Assembly (NCBI GenBank): GCA_022702545.1
Contig: JAHRBC010000004.1
Location: 3,100,001-3,164,000 of the forward strand
Source of the DNA: Phycomyces nitens
Taxonomy: Eukaryota > Mucoromycota > Mucoromycetes > Mucorales > Phycomycetaceae
Direction: 5' to 3'
DNA: 64,000 bases
The translations under genes were made by a program, and so were the position numbers. Under the pieces are notes generated by a model, which worked only from the letters and a program-made list of their open reading frames with translations, ran no database searches and was not told the DNA's origin. Each line of letters starts with the position of its first letter. Positions within the stretch are counted from its first letter, which is position 1. This document shows, in pieces, positions 36,527-48,100 of the stretch.

Positions 36527-39257
36527 CCATTATATTGCGTGTGTACATATTCTACTTTCCAAAAAAAAAAAAAGACTTGCACTCGATTGTACATAACCCC
36601 CCTTCTCTCTCCCTCTCTCTCTATATATATATATTAGCTAAATCTTTATATATTTTATTATTAAAAATCAATAAATCAATAAATCAATAAATAGAGAATA
36701 AACACCTCTCACTACTAGTACTTTATATTTGAGACGACATTATGCATTGATATTTTACAAGGTACTATAGATCAAGGAGAAAACCATTTGATAAATCGGA
36801 TCTTATAACAATTGATCTGATAATAGAATCAAAATATTCCATTTTTTTCAGACTGGCATTCTCAGCATCGAGATTTGTGAACTTCTTTATTTTATTCACA
36901 CAATAAAGTGCTGTATCACAATGTGATTTAAATAAAAAATTTGTTTTCGATAAGTTAACAAGCCCAACTGTTACTGGACAGAAATAGACGGTAAAGATTG
37001 TGGATTATCGCATTTTGTGTGTCGTGTAATGGTCGATTATATTTATGCAGACTTGGTTTGCCTGGTGGGTAGGTACACAAGCGGTTTATGGGCATAGTGA
37101 TTGGGAAATGTCGTTTATAGATCAAAGAGCCAACGCTTGTCCCAGGGGCAATTGGTACTCAAAATACAATAGGATAAGTTTAGTACACAATGCTTAAAAA
37201 GGGGAACAATAAGAACAATGAACTAAAGGTAGCTTTAAGGCAGGTTTGGGCTGGTGAATGTTGGCTGGCGTAATAAGAGCCAACTGTGGCACTGTACCTA
37301 GCCCAGGTACCTACGATCGCCATTGTCCAATTTGACTCTATATATCCGGATACCTCTTTTTTTGATTTTCAGGAACCAAATGGCGATCTGGTGATATTGT
37401 GCACTGTTTTCTGATCCTTATTCCAGCTATATCTCTTTGACCCAAGGTCTCGTTTAGATTTGACCATTTCAAGGTATAATATTTCCCAGTCCGGATAAAA
37501 TAACAACGTGGCCAGGCTGGGGGAAGAGGCTCAATAAGCATGGGCTGTACTCTTGGATAACCGAGAGTCGGGATAATAAGGCCAAAGTGTTACGGGATAC
37601 GAATGAGATACAATCGACTATTTATATCCACGAGGAGATTTTCAATGACCAAAATAAGCAAGTATAAGAAATATATATAAACGATAAAAGTATGCCCAAA
37701 TATGAATGGTATAAATGTGTTGGAAAATTGCTTAGCCATGATAGAAAGACGAGAATAATTATGATAGCTCTAGAGACCAACGGGAATCGGCCTGAGCAAT
37801 AACACCCTTAAAACGAATGAAATGTAGTAAAACTGGTTGAACAGAAAATCATAAAAAGAGTTACTAAAAAAGAAATATTGGTAAGCTATACGGCATGCTT
37901 GTCATCGCTGACAAATTGAGGTGGACTTTGGACTTTATCAGACAAATATTCTGAATACCAAAATAAACATAAATATTCGTTCTCAAGCCCACCAAATGTA
38001 GGCTACGTCTCATTTGTTTGATTGGTAAGGTCCGTGCACTTTGGCTCGAGTCGAGAACAGCTGGAGGACTCATAGTGCCGGCTATTGGTTTATACACGAG
38101 ATATTACTCTTCCTTTCGTCAATTATACAAGTAACCAATTGAACACGCCAATTCACTGGTAATTAGTACGTGCTTGACTACACAGCAATCACCATTGTTA
38201 GTTTACATTTGGAATCGATCTATAAACCATATGTAGATAAGGTATTACCGTATGCTACAAACCTTGATAATTTTTTTTAAGCCAAGGTACAAGTACTGTG
38301 GCTTTAATAGCCTTTTTCATTACCCCAAGGCGCAAGAATATTGTAACATATTCAAGTACATTGTCCTCAGGAAAGATAGGGCTTAGGTTCGTGTAACATT
38401 CTCCGAGAATTTGGGTTATGACAAAAAGTTTGGTAAGCGATTCCCAAAAATAAATATCCAAAAAATAAAAAGTAAAATTGCTTAATCGGAGTAGAAAAGT
38501 CTAAAGAGGTATAGATTGCCTGTTATTATAAATACCTGGATTTCTTAATGATCTATAGCCAAGCGCGTGGTAGATGTTGCTGGCAAAGTATAGAGTGACC
38601 TGAGGAGCAAAGATGTCTAAAAAGGCAAACTCAATTAAAGAGTATACATTTAGGGAAATAATTGTTGAATATACTATAATATGAAGGATAGAAATGTTGG
38701 CTTAATAATACTGCTTACCCAGTTCGATTGGCTAACATTCTAGAGCGACTGTATTTATATCATACGGATTGATGGATTGAATTGTTAGGCAGAATATTGG
38801 ACCCTTGAAATATACCAATTATTTTAAAAGCCACTATGACCTTGTCTTTACTGCATCTACAAAATCTGCAAATTGTATCTAGTATGCTACACAATTAAGC
38901 ATATATATTAAAATGTGAAGAAAATAGATTTTCCTTGTGCACCACGTTGCTATATCCAGTTAATCGTACAAAATACAACAATAACTGTGTTTAGACCTCT
39001 TTTAACCATCTTCACGATCCAATTCATCTCCCGTCTAGTAAAAATACACATTTAGATTTATTTCTAGCATATTGAAGCCTTGCTGAGATCTATCTGCTAT
39101 TTCAATTCATATTTTATTCTCAAGTGACATGGCTTTACATTTCTTATATAAAAGGCGCCTTGCTCTTTTTGCCTGTCTTGCGGAAGTATCGATTTAATTA
39201 ACTTGCAGCAAACAACAACAACAATAATAATAATAAGAAAAGTAAAGACAAAGTGCC
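36527..39257. other. AT-rich intergenic region
   Basis: No supported gene. Open frames of 60-80 codons (for example minus 37338-37541 and 37864-38097) show no family similarity. Contains an AT-rich tandem repeat (36663-36693), a (CT)n/(TA)n tract near 36605-36635, and AAC/AAT repeats at 39206-39237 just before the Kelch gene, probably in its leader or promoter. Confidence 0.5.
36663..36693. repeat. 8-bp tandem repeat (AATCAATA)
   Basis: About three and a half perfect copies of AATCAATA-type units in the 3' flank of the transcription factor gene. Confidence 0.8.
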
Positions 39258-41341
39258 ATGTGCATACTCCACAAAGCATACATACAAGAATTAAGTCTGG
39301 ACGTGCTACGTCTAATCATACGACACATTGATTCATATTCACTCTCGGCATTGGCTCAAACCAACCATTTCTTCTATTCCATTGTCCAGTGCGAAATTGG
39401 CCTTGGCTCAGTAACCTGGAGACACCCGCCCTCACTCTCGATCTCTCCCACCGACTTTGATGCCAACAATCTGTCTTCACGCTGCCTTCCAGCCTCTCCT
39501 AAAAACCAGTCAGCACAGCTCTGCTTGAACACCTCTCCTCCAGTCTATCATATGCGGTGCATGGCACGCATTGGAACCAAGGTGTTTATGCCATTCATGA
39601 CTCCCGACCCTGTCTGCTATGTGTTTGATCTCATTACGCTTGATTGGGAGCCAAGTCCCCGCAAAATATGCTATCCTCTCAGTAACCAGTCCATGGACAA
39701 GTACCAGCCTTTCATTACGGGTGTAGCCGCAGTAGGCGCAAAGATATACATGTTTGGAGGTCGCCAAGTCCAAAGCTCTACTCTTTCAAACAGCATGTAC
39801 GTCCTTGACATAAATACATTTGTGTTACAGAAGATCAATTATCGTGGCCATTCCCCTCAACCCCGATTCGACCACTCTTTTGATGTCCTGTACAATCGAT
39901 ATCTTATTGTATTCGGTGGTCTCTGCATTGATTCTTCAGGTATAGATTGCCTTGATTTTTGGATACCTAAGCTAACTTGACATCTTAGGTGAAAACGACC
40001 TCTTTCTCTTTGATACAAAAACAGACACATGGATCGAGCCTAATTGCGAAGGGTATGCATTGAAACCAATTGCAATCAATTGGTCTTTTAACAAATGTCT
40101 ATTTGGTATGTAGCCAAATACCTTTTCCACGTTATGGACATGCTTCTGTAATGGTTGGCCATGATCTCTACGTATTTGGTGGTACTCAAAGCGAAGTCGA
40201 TGGCAATACTGTATACGATATGCTTTACCAACTAGATTGCAAAACATGGATTTGGCGCAAGTTTGATCACCCAGAGGCCCAGCATTACCGACGAAAGCTC
40301 TCCAAAGGCACTCGAGAACAATCTGATATGACTGATACATCCCCAGCGAATCAAGACATCAGCTTCTCTCTCGAAAAGGATTATGTTGTAGAGACAACCG
40401 GATGCCCCCCAAGAGATCGTCTTCAGTGCTCTATGGTGAATGTATCAAACAAGCTGGTGTTGTTCGGTGGTCAGACTATCCGTCAAAACAGAGAAGATAC
40501 AAATGTACTTCATGCTTACTCTATCTGCTCAGTAGACGTGTTTGACCTTCGTCATCGGCACTGGTCTAAAAAATGCGCTAAAATAATGGGAATACCGGAT
40601 AATATATATCCCCAAGATGTCTGTTGCTTTTCTGTTCAAGACATTTGTGATCCACGAATACCTGGCCAGCGTATGTTGGTTATAGGGCAGCAGAGAGAGT
40701 TTGACATGCCTGCTGTTTCTAGTGGAACTACCGTATCCGAAAGTATAGCCGGTAGTATTCCAGAGAGTGACTCAAACCGGCAATCACCATCTGGATCGTA
40801 CCAAGAAGGGTCTGGGATGAGTTTACAGGGCAACACGGCTCAGGGGTCCGAAGAAGATCCAATAAATGGTAGGCATAGCAACATATTAATAAGCCATTCT
40901 AACTTGTTAATTATAGGTTACCCTTATACTTCCGGAGGTCTTTACCCTCGATCTAATAGCCCAAATTGTCCTGGACCTTCAGTACCACATTACTGCCATG
41001 AAAGGAGTTCGCTATCTCTCTATAGACAGCCTTTGGGGTATAATAGCTATCGAGTGAATGTTGTGTACAATTATCGAGAAAGTCGCCCCATCGCTGATTA
41101 TGATGGGATCCTGGTTAATGATATCGAGTATGCGTCTGACTCATATGAACCTCATTGGGACTTTGCCGACCATTCTCCTCCAGGAACACCAATACCATCG
41201 CAGTATGAAGACAGCTCGTTTGATCCGGACAATGACAGACTTCCACGCATTGCAACCGACAAGCCAGAAAGAGACGACAGGCATTATACATCAACATTTA
41301 TGTGTATGACTCTCACGGTCAATGAACAAACCATATTCTAA
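39258..41341 (+). CDS. F-box-like / Kelch-repeat protein
   Basis: Exons 39258-39939, 39989-40052, 40114-40868 and 40917-41341 give 641 aa. The N-terminus (IQELSLDVLRLIIRHIDSYS, then LSALAQTNHFFYSIVQ) looks like a degenerate F-box, which would bind Skp1. Kelch blades follow with the double glycine: KIYMFGGRQV, YLIVFGGLCID, LYVFGGTQSEV and LVLFGGQTI, each with downstream Trp or Tyr partners (DTWIEP, KTWIWRKF, RHWSKKC). A beta-propeller substrate receptor for an SCF ubiquitin ligase is the likely role. The C-terminal 250 residues are polar and disordered (SESIAGSIPESDSNRQSPSG...) and end in MTLTVNEQTIF. The last intron (48 nt) is a multiple of three without a stop, so retention would add 16 residues. 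Substrate unknown. Confidence 0.85.
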
Positions 41342-42688
41342 ACATCTTTATTTGTATTTTCAGCATTTGCTTATTAACCTACATGCCCTTTATTTCTTCA
41401 TTTATTTGCATCATTTCTTTATATTCCTTGAATACTCTACATCTCAATATGCCCCTATATTCTTTCAAAATACATATGCCTTGTTTTGTTCTAGTAAAGA
41501 CGAAAAAAAAACATTAAGATATCCTTATGATTAACTATACCTTTCAATAAAACTCAAAAATCTGCTTGATATGCTTTGTGTCCATATTAAATGTGTACCT
41601 ATTGAAATCACTATGACGTATCAGATACTCTTGTAGATTGACAGTTAAACGATGGTGTGGAAGAGAATTCCAAACTGGGAAATAAACAAATACTATTAAT
41701 ATGATTTCCAAATAAAGTAAAGTACATGTATATTAAGAAATGTTGTTTGAAGTACCTAAAATGTATATAAAATATTCCAGTATCCAAACCTATAAAAGGA
41801 AAAAACATACTAGAAAAAAGTGCAATTTGTCTTGAGAATTAACGAGATTGTTTGTATAACCATTTCTTTTATATAAAGAGAAAATCACCCCCAGCCCTTT
41901 TATTTTAGATAATTCTTTCAAGTCAAAAGAAAGATAGAGGCCGAGTACTGGAAACTAATTCTCAAAGGCAGATGTTATGCTTGAATTACTCATATATCTA
42001 AGAATTACAAACAGGGTGCTCTAAAGAGATGGCTATACAAAGTACCGGTACGGAACCGGCCTGTCAATTAAACATACATATCTGGATTTCAGCAGGTCAA
42101 TTTTGTGTCTTGTTCTCGTTTCTTAATAGACATTGTTTGAATGATTACTACAATCTAGAATGAGCTATATAACTGTTTTTATGTCGTATTAGTAACACTA
42201 CTGATAGAATTATTTATACTTGCTCATGAATCTAGCATGAATCAATATGGACCAATAATAGAGCTCAATATATTCAAAGACGTACTCTGGTGTAATAACC
42301 ACATTTTTAAATATAGAATCTAGTGTTTTTGAAATATAATCGATCAAACAAATCGTGTACTGTCAGGAAATGGCATTGACTAATTGAAATTTTAACAGCT
42401 GTCTTGTTCAATTACGACCGTTCAATATCATAACCACTTTAATTGGTTTTGGAGCACAAGTCCGTTTGTACTCAAAATACAACTCTATTGGTTAAAAAGC
42501 CAATACTAAATAATTTTATATGTTGAAAATAATGTTTATTTTAAGTAGTAAATAAAGACTATTTCCATCAAGAAGTACAAACGATATTAGAGTGAAAGAG
42601 AATAAATAATAGTAAAAAAAGTAGGTATTAGACAAGTGTAAGATGAATTATAAAAAAAAATATGGAGTGGACAAAAACAGCCTGTTGA
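41342..42688. other. AT-rich intergenic region
   Basis: No gene seen. The Kelch gene ends on one side and the P450 gene ends on the other, so the interval holds two 3' ends and about 1 kb of AT-rich sequence. A phrase GTACTCAAAATACAA (42470) is shared with 37153 and may mark an old dispersed repeat. Confidence 0.45.
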
Positions 42689-44345
42689 CTATCGACTAAT
42701 GAACTTGATATCATCACCCTTTGTCTCTGTTCTTCCAGTCCATCCCCAGATGTTGCTCTGATAATCAACCTTTACATCGGTATCACCACCCTCCAGCTTG
42801 TAAGTCTTTACCAGACGTGCAACCGTGGCACCCAACATACGCTCACTCGCCTTGGCACCCTGACACTTGCGGCGACCAGCACCAAATGCCAAATGGTCTC
42901 GAGCAGGCAACAGCTTGACCTTTTTCTGTGTACCATCATTCACTGGCACCTTGTCCAAGATCGACTTGGACTTTTTCTCGGTCACCAAGAAGCGGTCTGG
43001 GTTGAATGTGTGGGGATCAGGATAGTATTGGGGATCAAAGTGGATTGTGTCCAGGTTGGCAATGATCTCTGTGCCATCATCAACACGATAAGGTGTGTCA
43101 TTATCATCAAGCATGTCGTGGTCGACTCTGGATGCATGAGAGAACATGCGCACAGGAGGCTCATAACGCATCGACTCACTAATAAGAGCTCTAATCAAGG
43201 GCCAGTCATCCAGAGTAGCCTCGTTTGATGCACTCAATACTTCCTCATAAATACGCTCTTGCAATTCTGGCATGCTGGCAAGACGCTGGATTAAAGTGAA
43301 GAGTGCAGAAGACAGGTTCTTGTAACTGTGGAGAGTGATGTGTACCAGGTTCACAATCACTTCATCGGTCGTAAACTGAACTGGCTCAGGGTCATTCTTG
43401 GAAGGATAAATGTTGAGTAGGCTATCGGCAATGGTGTTGATTTGGGCAGACTGGTCACCACGGTTGAGAATGAGAGGCTCGACCCATACAAAGAACACCT
43501 CGAGCAGAGTATTGCGCTGGGCAATGGCAGTCAGGCTTTTTCTCATGATGGTGATGAAGTTATAGACACTCTGGATCAGGTTGATAAAGTGGCCGTACTG
43601 GTACCACTTCTTGGACTGAATAGCCTCAATCTCCTTGCACTTCTCTGCAATGAGTAACATGGTGGCGGGATCAGTGTTCTTTTGGCCAACGACAATGGCC
43701 AATGAGGTGTCCATTGCAATCATGTTCACTAATTGGCGCAGATGTTCGGCATTGATTGACTTTGTATTGTCGGCTGCTCTTTCGACCTGAATACCTTGGA
43801 CGAGCTTTGCTGCCTGGGAAGAGAATAGCTCATCAAACCTTTTTACATAGGCCGTACCAAGAATGATAGTAATCGAACGGCGAAGACGGACCCAAAAGAT
43901 GGTAAAGGGAGCAGAAAAGACAGTCTTGCCTATGGTTCTAAAGTTAGTCATAGGCTCAAATGGCTTCCTAGACCTGTTACTCACCACTATCAGTCATGAG
44001 TATCTCGACACCATCTCTGATAGAGTGGCCAGAGTTATTCTGGTCCAGTCTCACGAATGCTTCTTGGACCAGACTGCCTTTGTTGAGTACAACCATGTGT
44101 TTCTGTCCAATCTTGACCGAGATCAAATCACCGAGTTCCTTTGACCAGTCGGTAAATGCTCGGTAACTTCTTTCAGTTACTTCATCATAGGCATTCCAGA
44201 TGTAAGGCAGCTTAGAGGGGCTTGGTGCCCAAGGGCTCTTTGGGTTTCCGTCTGGTTTCTTGTCGTTCCAGAGGACACCGTTCATTAGTTGGGACATGAG
44301 CCAACTGACAGCCGAGGCCATCACGATTGATGTGATATTTCCCAT
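42689..44345 (-). CDS. cytochrome P450 with a non-canonical I-helix
   Basis: Exons 43985-44345 and 42689-43929 encode 533 aa. The N-terminal hydrophobic helix (ITSIVMASAVSWLMSQLM) should anchor it in the ER. The K-helix ESMR (372-375), FNPDRF and the heme loop HLAFGAGRRKCQG with Cys476 are standard. In the I-helix the usual A/G-G-x-D/E-T is replaced by VHITLHSYKNLSSALF, so the acid-alcohol pair for oxygen activation is missing. A similar departure is known in ent-kaurene-oxidase-like fungal P450s (AIHTT). Splicing at GTGAGT/ATAG is clear. Codon use is more GC-rich than the other P450 in this window, and only one intron is present against eight there, so the two are not recent duplicates. Substrate unknown. 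Confidence 0.9.
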
Positions 44346-44589
44346 TGCGCTGGTTTTTGAATGTAAGAGGAAGAGGAAGGTGAATATAGAGCTTCTGGGA
44401 AGAGATGGGCATTGACTTTATACACAATACAGATGAAAACGACATAAATGGACTAAACTTCCATAAAAAGTATTTTGGTTACCTAGGTAACCAACACCGC
44501 TTATCGTTCTTGAATTTTTATAATTAAGAACATAAACTCAAATTATATACAGATTCTCATCTGCTCTAAATCTATCTCTGCAATTCTTG

Positions 44590-44930
44590 GCCTGTTGCCA
44601 TGGCAGCCCACTATTTTCTTTCTTTCTTTCTCTCTTTTTGACGTGAGCCCAAAAGGTGTCTGGGAGTCTTGGTGGCCTTGGTACCTTGGTGGCCTTGTGG
44701 AATGATCCGCTGCTTGATATCTGGCGGTTTTGTTCCGCACAAACCACAGAGCTTGTACACCAATAAACATTTTTTGTGCCAATAAAGACCAGGATCCAAA
44801 CACATCTGTACAACTCTAGCCGAATTGCACCTTTCTGGCTCGTGATTCTCTTCTCTTTCTATAAACCAATTGACCACCTCAATGCCACAGCCAATATTTG
44901 GGCGAGTACTTTACAAAATATTAAACGATT
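44590..44930 (-). pseudogene. orphan Cys-rich coding fragment (possible exon or pseudogene)
   Basis: A 110-codon open stretch without an ATG, more GC-rich than its flanks. It reads RPNIGCGIEVVNWFIE, then CNSARVVQMCLDPGLYWHKK, then CLLVYKLCGLCGTKPP. The Cys/His spacing (C-x8-C, WHKKC, C-x2-C) looks like a zinc-binding region. The 3' end degenerates into a repeat rich in GGCCACCAAGG and a lysine/arginine-rich tail. An acceptor-like TTGTAAAG precedes it, so it could be an internal exon whose partners I cannot find, or a relic. It lies just upstream of the P450 gene on the same strand. Confidence 0.3.
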
Positions 44931-47623
44931 CTGATCCGCAATTTTTTTTATCGTTTGGCTTGACCCACCTGATAATTTCTATATTGAATTTAATTCCTTT
45001 TTAAGCTGTCAAGGGTGGTCTCTGGTGTTCAGCACCAGGCCACATTGATCTCAGACCTAGTGTTGGCCGCTTGAATGGAGCCACGTCGTTGATTATTTTT
45101 TTAAAAAAAGGACCCAAGAACGATCTACTCACACAAGACTTGGTTGCCTGGAGACCTTTAAAGAGATATAATCAAAAGCCAAAACAAAATAAAATGTATT
45201 ACAAGGTCTAAGATCTACTCTAAATCAATAATCATGCCGTACGTGCAATTGTCCCCGAAATCCATAGTGTCAAATCAATTATATGGTCCTGTCCTTTTTG
45301 ATAGTTGTACGAGAGCAGCCAGAATTTGGCATTGAGCAGGACAATTATGCTAGAACTTTCCACGACAATCTCAGTAATTGTAGAAATCCTTGTAATTTCA
45401 TTCTCTTTTTTTGGCAAAATTACAGCAGAAATTGAATTGTCTCTTGCACACCCTATCTCATAAAACATTTTCCAAAAGAAAGATCATTTGCTCGCCCGCC
45501 AATATATTTTCATTCCTTTTATCCAATCATACTAACAAACACTTTGATTGGCCAAGGTACCAATACTTGAGTCTCGAAATAATATTTGTAACAATCATTT
45601 TTGAGACTCTCTTTCTTTTTCTATATGTAAAATAATAAAATAATCACGGCTATCCAGTTGGTTTGGATTATATATATAAAAAAACTTTTTTTTTTGCTAC
45701 TGTGGCTAGATATCTGACAAGGATCAGGCTGGCCAATGCAATTGCTATTAAGATTGATACCAATGTATCTTAAAAGGTCTTTGGTATTTTCAAAACTTTC
45801 ATATTGTACGTAGTCATAAAGTATAAAACAAAAATCTAGAGTGAGAGCAAGGTGCCAATTGCAAAGTATTTAATGTTATTTATTATTGTGAATTATTGAT
45901 AGGAACTTATTTTGGCTTTTACATTAGAAGAAATGAATCAGTATATCAGTTTCAACTTGGGAATAAACACTTTGACCGTTTATAGTGTCAATATTGTAAT
46001 CTTCTGTGGGTCTTTTATTTTTATTTTTTGTTTTATTTAAAACTAGAGTGATGGAAAGAGCAAGCTTTCAATGCCTTGTATTTGCCTATTAATAGCACTA
46101 GAAATCTATTTCTCTCTCTAAAATCACATCTCATTACTTTATCGTAAATTGCCACATGAGCTTGTTGTGTCTGCTCACCAGATAGTCATATGCTTGAAAT
46201 TGGTTGGTATATAAAAATATCCAAATTTCATAAAATAATGGTGCCTATTGTACATTACGATTACCAAGGACGTTATTTGATAAATATTCATTTGATACAC
46301 TAGAATAAAGTGATATCTCGGGGATACTCGCAACAAGTTGTAATATTTGCAAACATTGTAGACTATCGATACAGTACATTTGCTCAGCTATGCCTTACCT
46401 TGTGGCCAGATATATTGTCGTACTGATATTAATATGGAACTGGGTCACTTTTCAAGCCAATTGATAACCTTTGGCCTAAATCTATTCTTAACTATTCACC
46501 TACCAATGCCATTAATTTATACAAAACAGTATCGCCTTTTTTTTCTAAAGACATTGGTCTTGTTCACAAAGACTCTACAGCAAGATTAGTGTTCTTCATT
46601 TGACCAGTGTCATTAATATTTGTCTTTTAAACAACTATTTTTTTTATTCGACTACAGTTCTTGTAAAGCAAAGTTTAAGACTTTTATCATTCAATACTCC
46701 TTGTATATATGTATTAGCAAGACATTGTGAGATTCAAGGGCTCTTGTCTACTTTTACTGAAAACTCAATGTATAAAAAGAGTCTATATACATTTAATATT
46801 TCCATTGGATTTAATTGATCAATTTGTATAATTTGCATAAGTATTAAGTTGCTTTTATTAAACTTGAAATCTCACCTTAACAAAATAATAAAATTCAATA
46901 TATAACAGTACTTGTGCCAATTGAGACTCCATATTCTATTTTTATTCTCTAAAAGGCGTGGTTTATACTAATCAAGATAAAGGGATGGTTGCTTAAATGA
47001 CTGAAAAGACACCTTGTCAATAGTAAGATCGATTGCGCAAAGCATATCAAATGAAAATTGAAACCAGTCTCGTGCAATTAACTTTTTGTATTTACAAATA
47101 CGAGTGTACTCTTTAACTCCCATTACATTACAACTGTATAAATATTGTATTGTATTGTTTGTCAACCTCAATCTCCCTATATAAATATTTTCTGTCATTT
47201 AGTTAACATTCTACCAGGGTAATTAAATATTTATAGGTACAAATCCAAATATACCTGTATATGTAACAAATAAAAGCAAGCCAAGGGTGATGTTACATTG
47301 CCGTTAAACACTCCCCTTTCTTTCTCTTTCTTTCTCTTTTTTTTTTAAAAAAAAAGAAAGGAGATTGTAACTAAAGTATAATACAAAGAGCTTAAAATAT
47401 ACGCACCCTGTGTGTTGGTATTTATAGTTTGATTACAAGGGAAAAAGAAGATGTCTAGAATGTCAGTGTAAAGTCATGTAGGCTATAAATACCTTTATCA
47501 GTATTCAATAGACACTAGGATTGCTTGTAAGCTTTTTTATTACAACTATGATGAAATCCAGGGCAACGGATAAAAGCAACATTTTTCAATCGTATTTTAT
47601 CCATTACAGGAGATCTTGAAAAC

Positions 47624-47624
47624 C

Positions 47625-47676
<52 letters not shown>

Positions 47677-47677
47677 G
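47624..47677. repeat. ATT trinucleotide microsatellite
   Basis: About seventeen uninterrupted ATT units followed by GAAAAAAAGGG; the longest simple repeat in the window. Confidence 0.95.
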
Positions 47678-48055
47678 AAAAAAAGGGATCCGTATTATCC
47701 CTGTTTAAATATAAACAAATCACAAAACCTTGTGTGTATAGAAATACAATATTTTGAAACAATTTTTTCTGGGGTTACCCATTACAGCAAATTCGGTAAA
47801 ATGGTACAAGCCGTTCGACGAACCCTTTTCTGTATTTGCAATTAAAATAAAGAACATATCTGGGATATGTCTAGACCTTTATCAATTAATATCATAGAGG
47901 GTACAAGATGTTTATGATTGACTTTAAGCGACCCAGTCACTTATTACTTTACAATGATTGTAGTCATGGCAATATTGCTGTCGAGAATCTCTAGGCACCA
48001 TCAAATTGTAGTAAAAAAGAAACAAAAGTTAGCAACCATCTCTTTATTGACAAGC

Positions 48056-48100
48056 CCTTGTTCTTGTTCATGTTCTTGTTCATGTTCTTGTTCTTGTTTA
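48056..48100. repeat. minisatellite of CTTGTTCATGTT units
   Basis: Three to four copies of a 12-bp unit, partly collapsed to CTTGTT. It is translatable on both strands (Cys-Ser or Glu-His/Gln repeats), which explains short open frames here. Confidence 0.85.
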
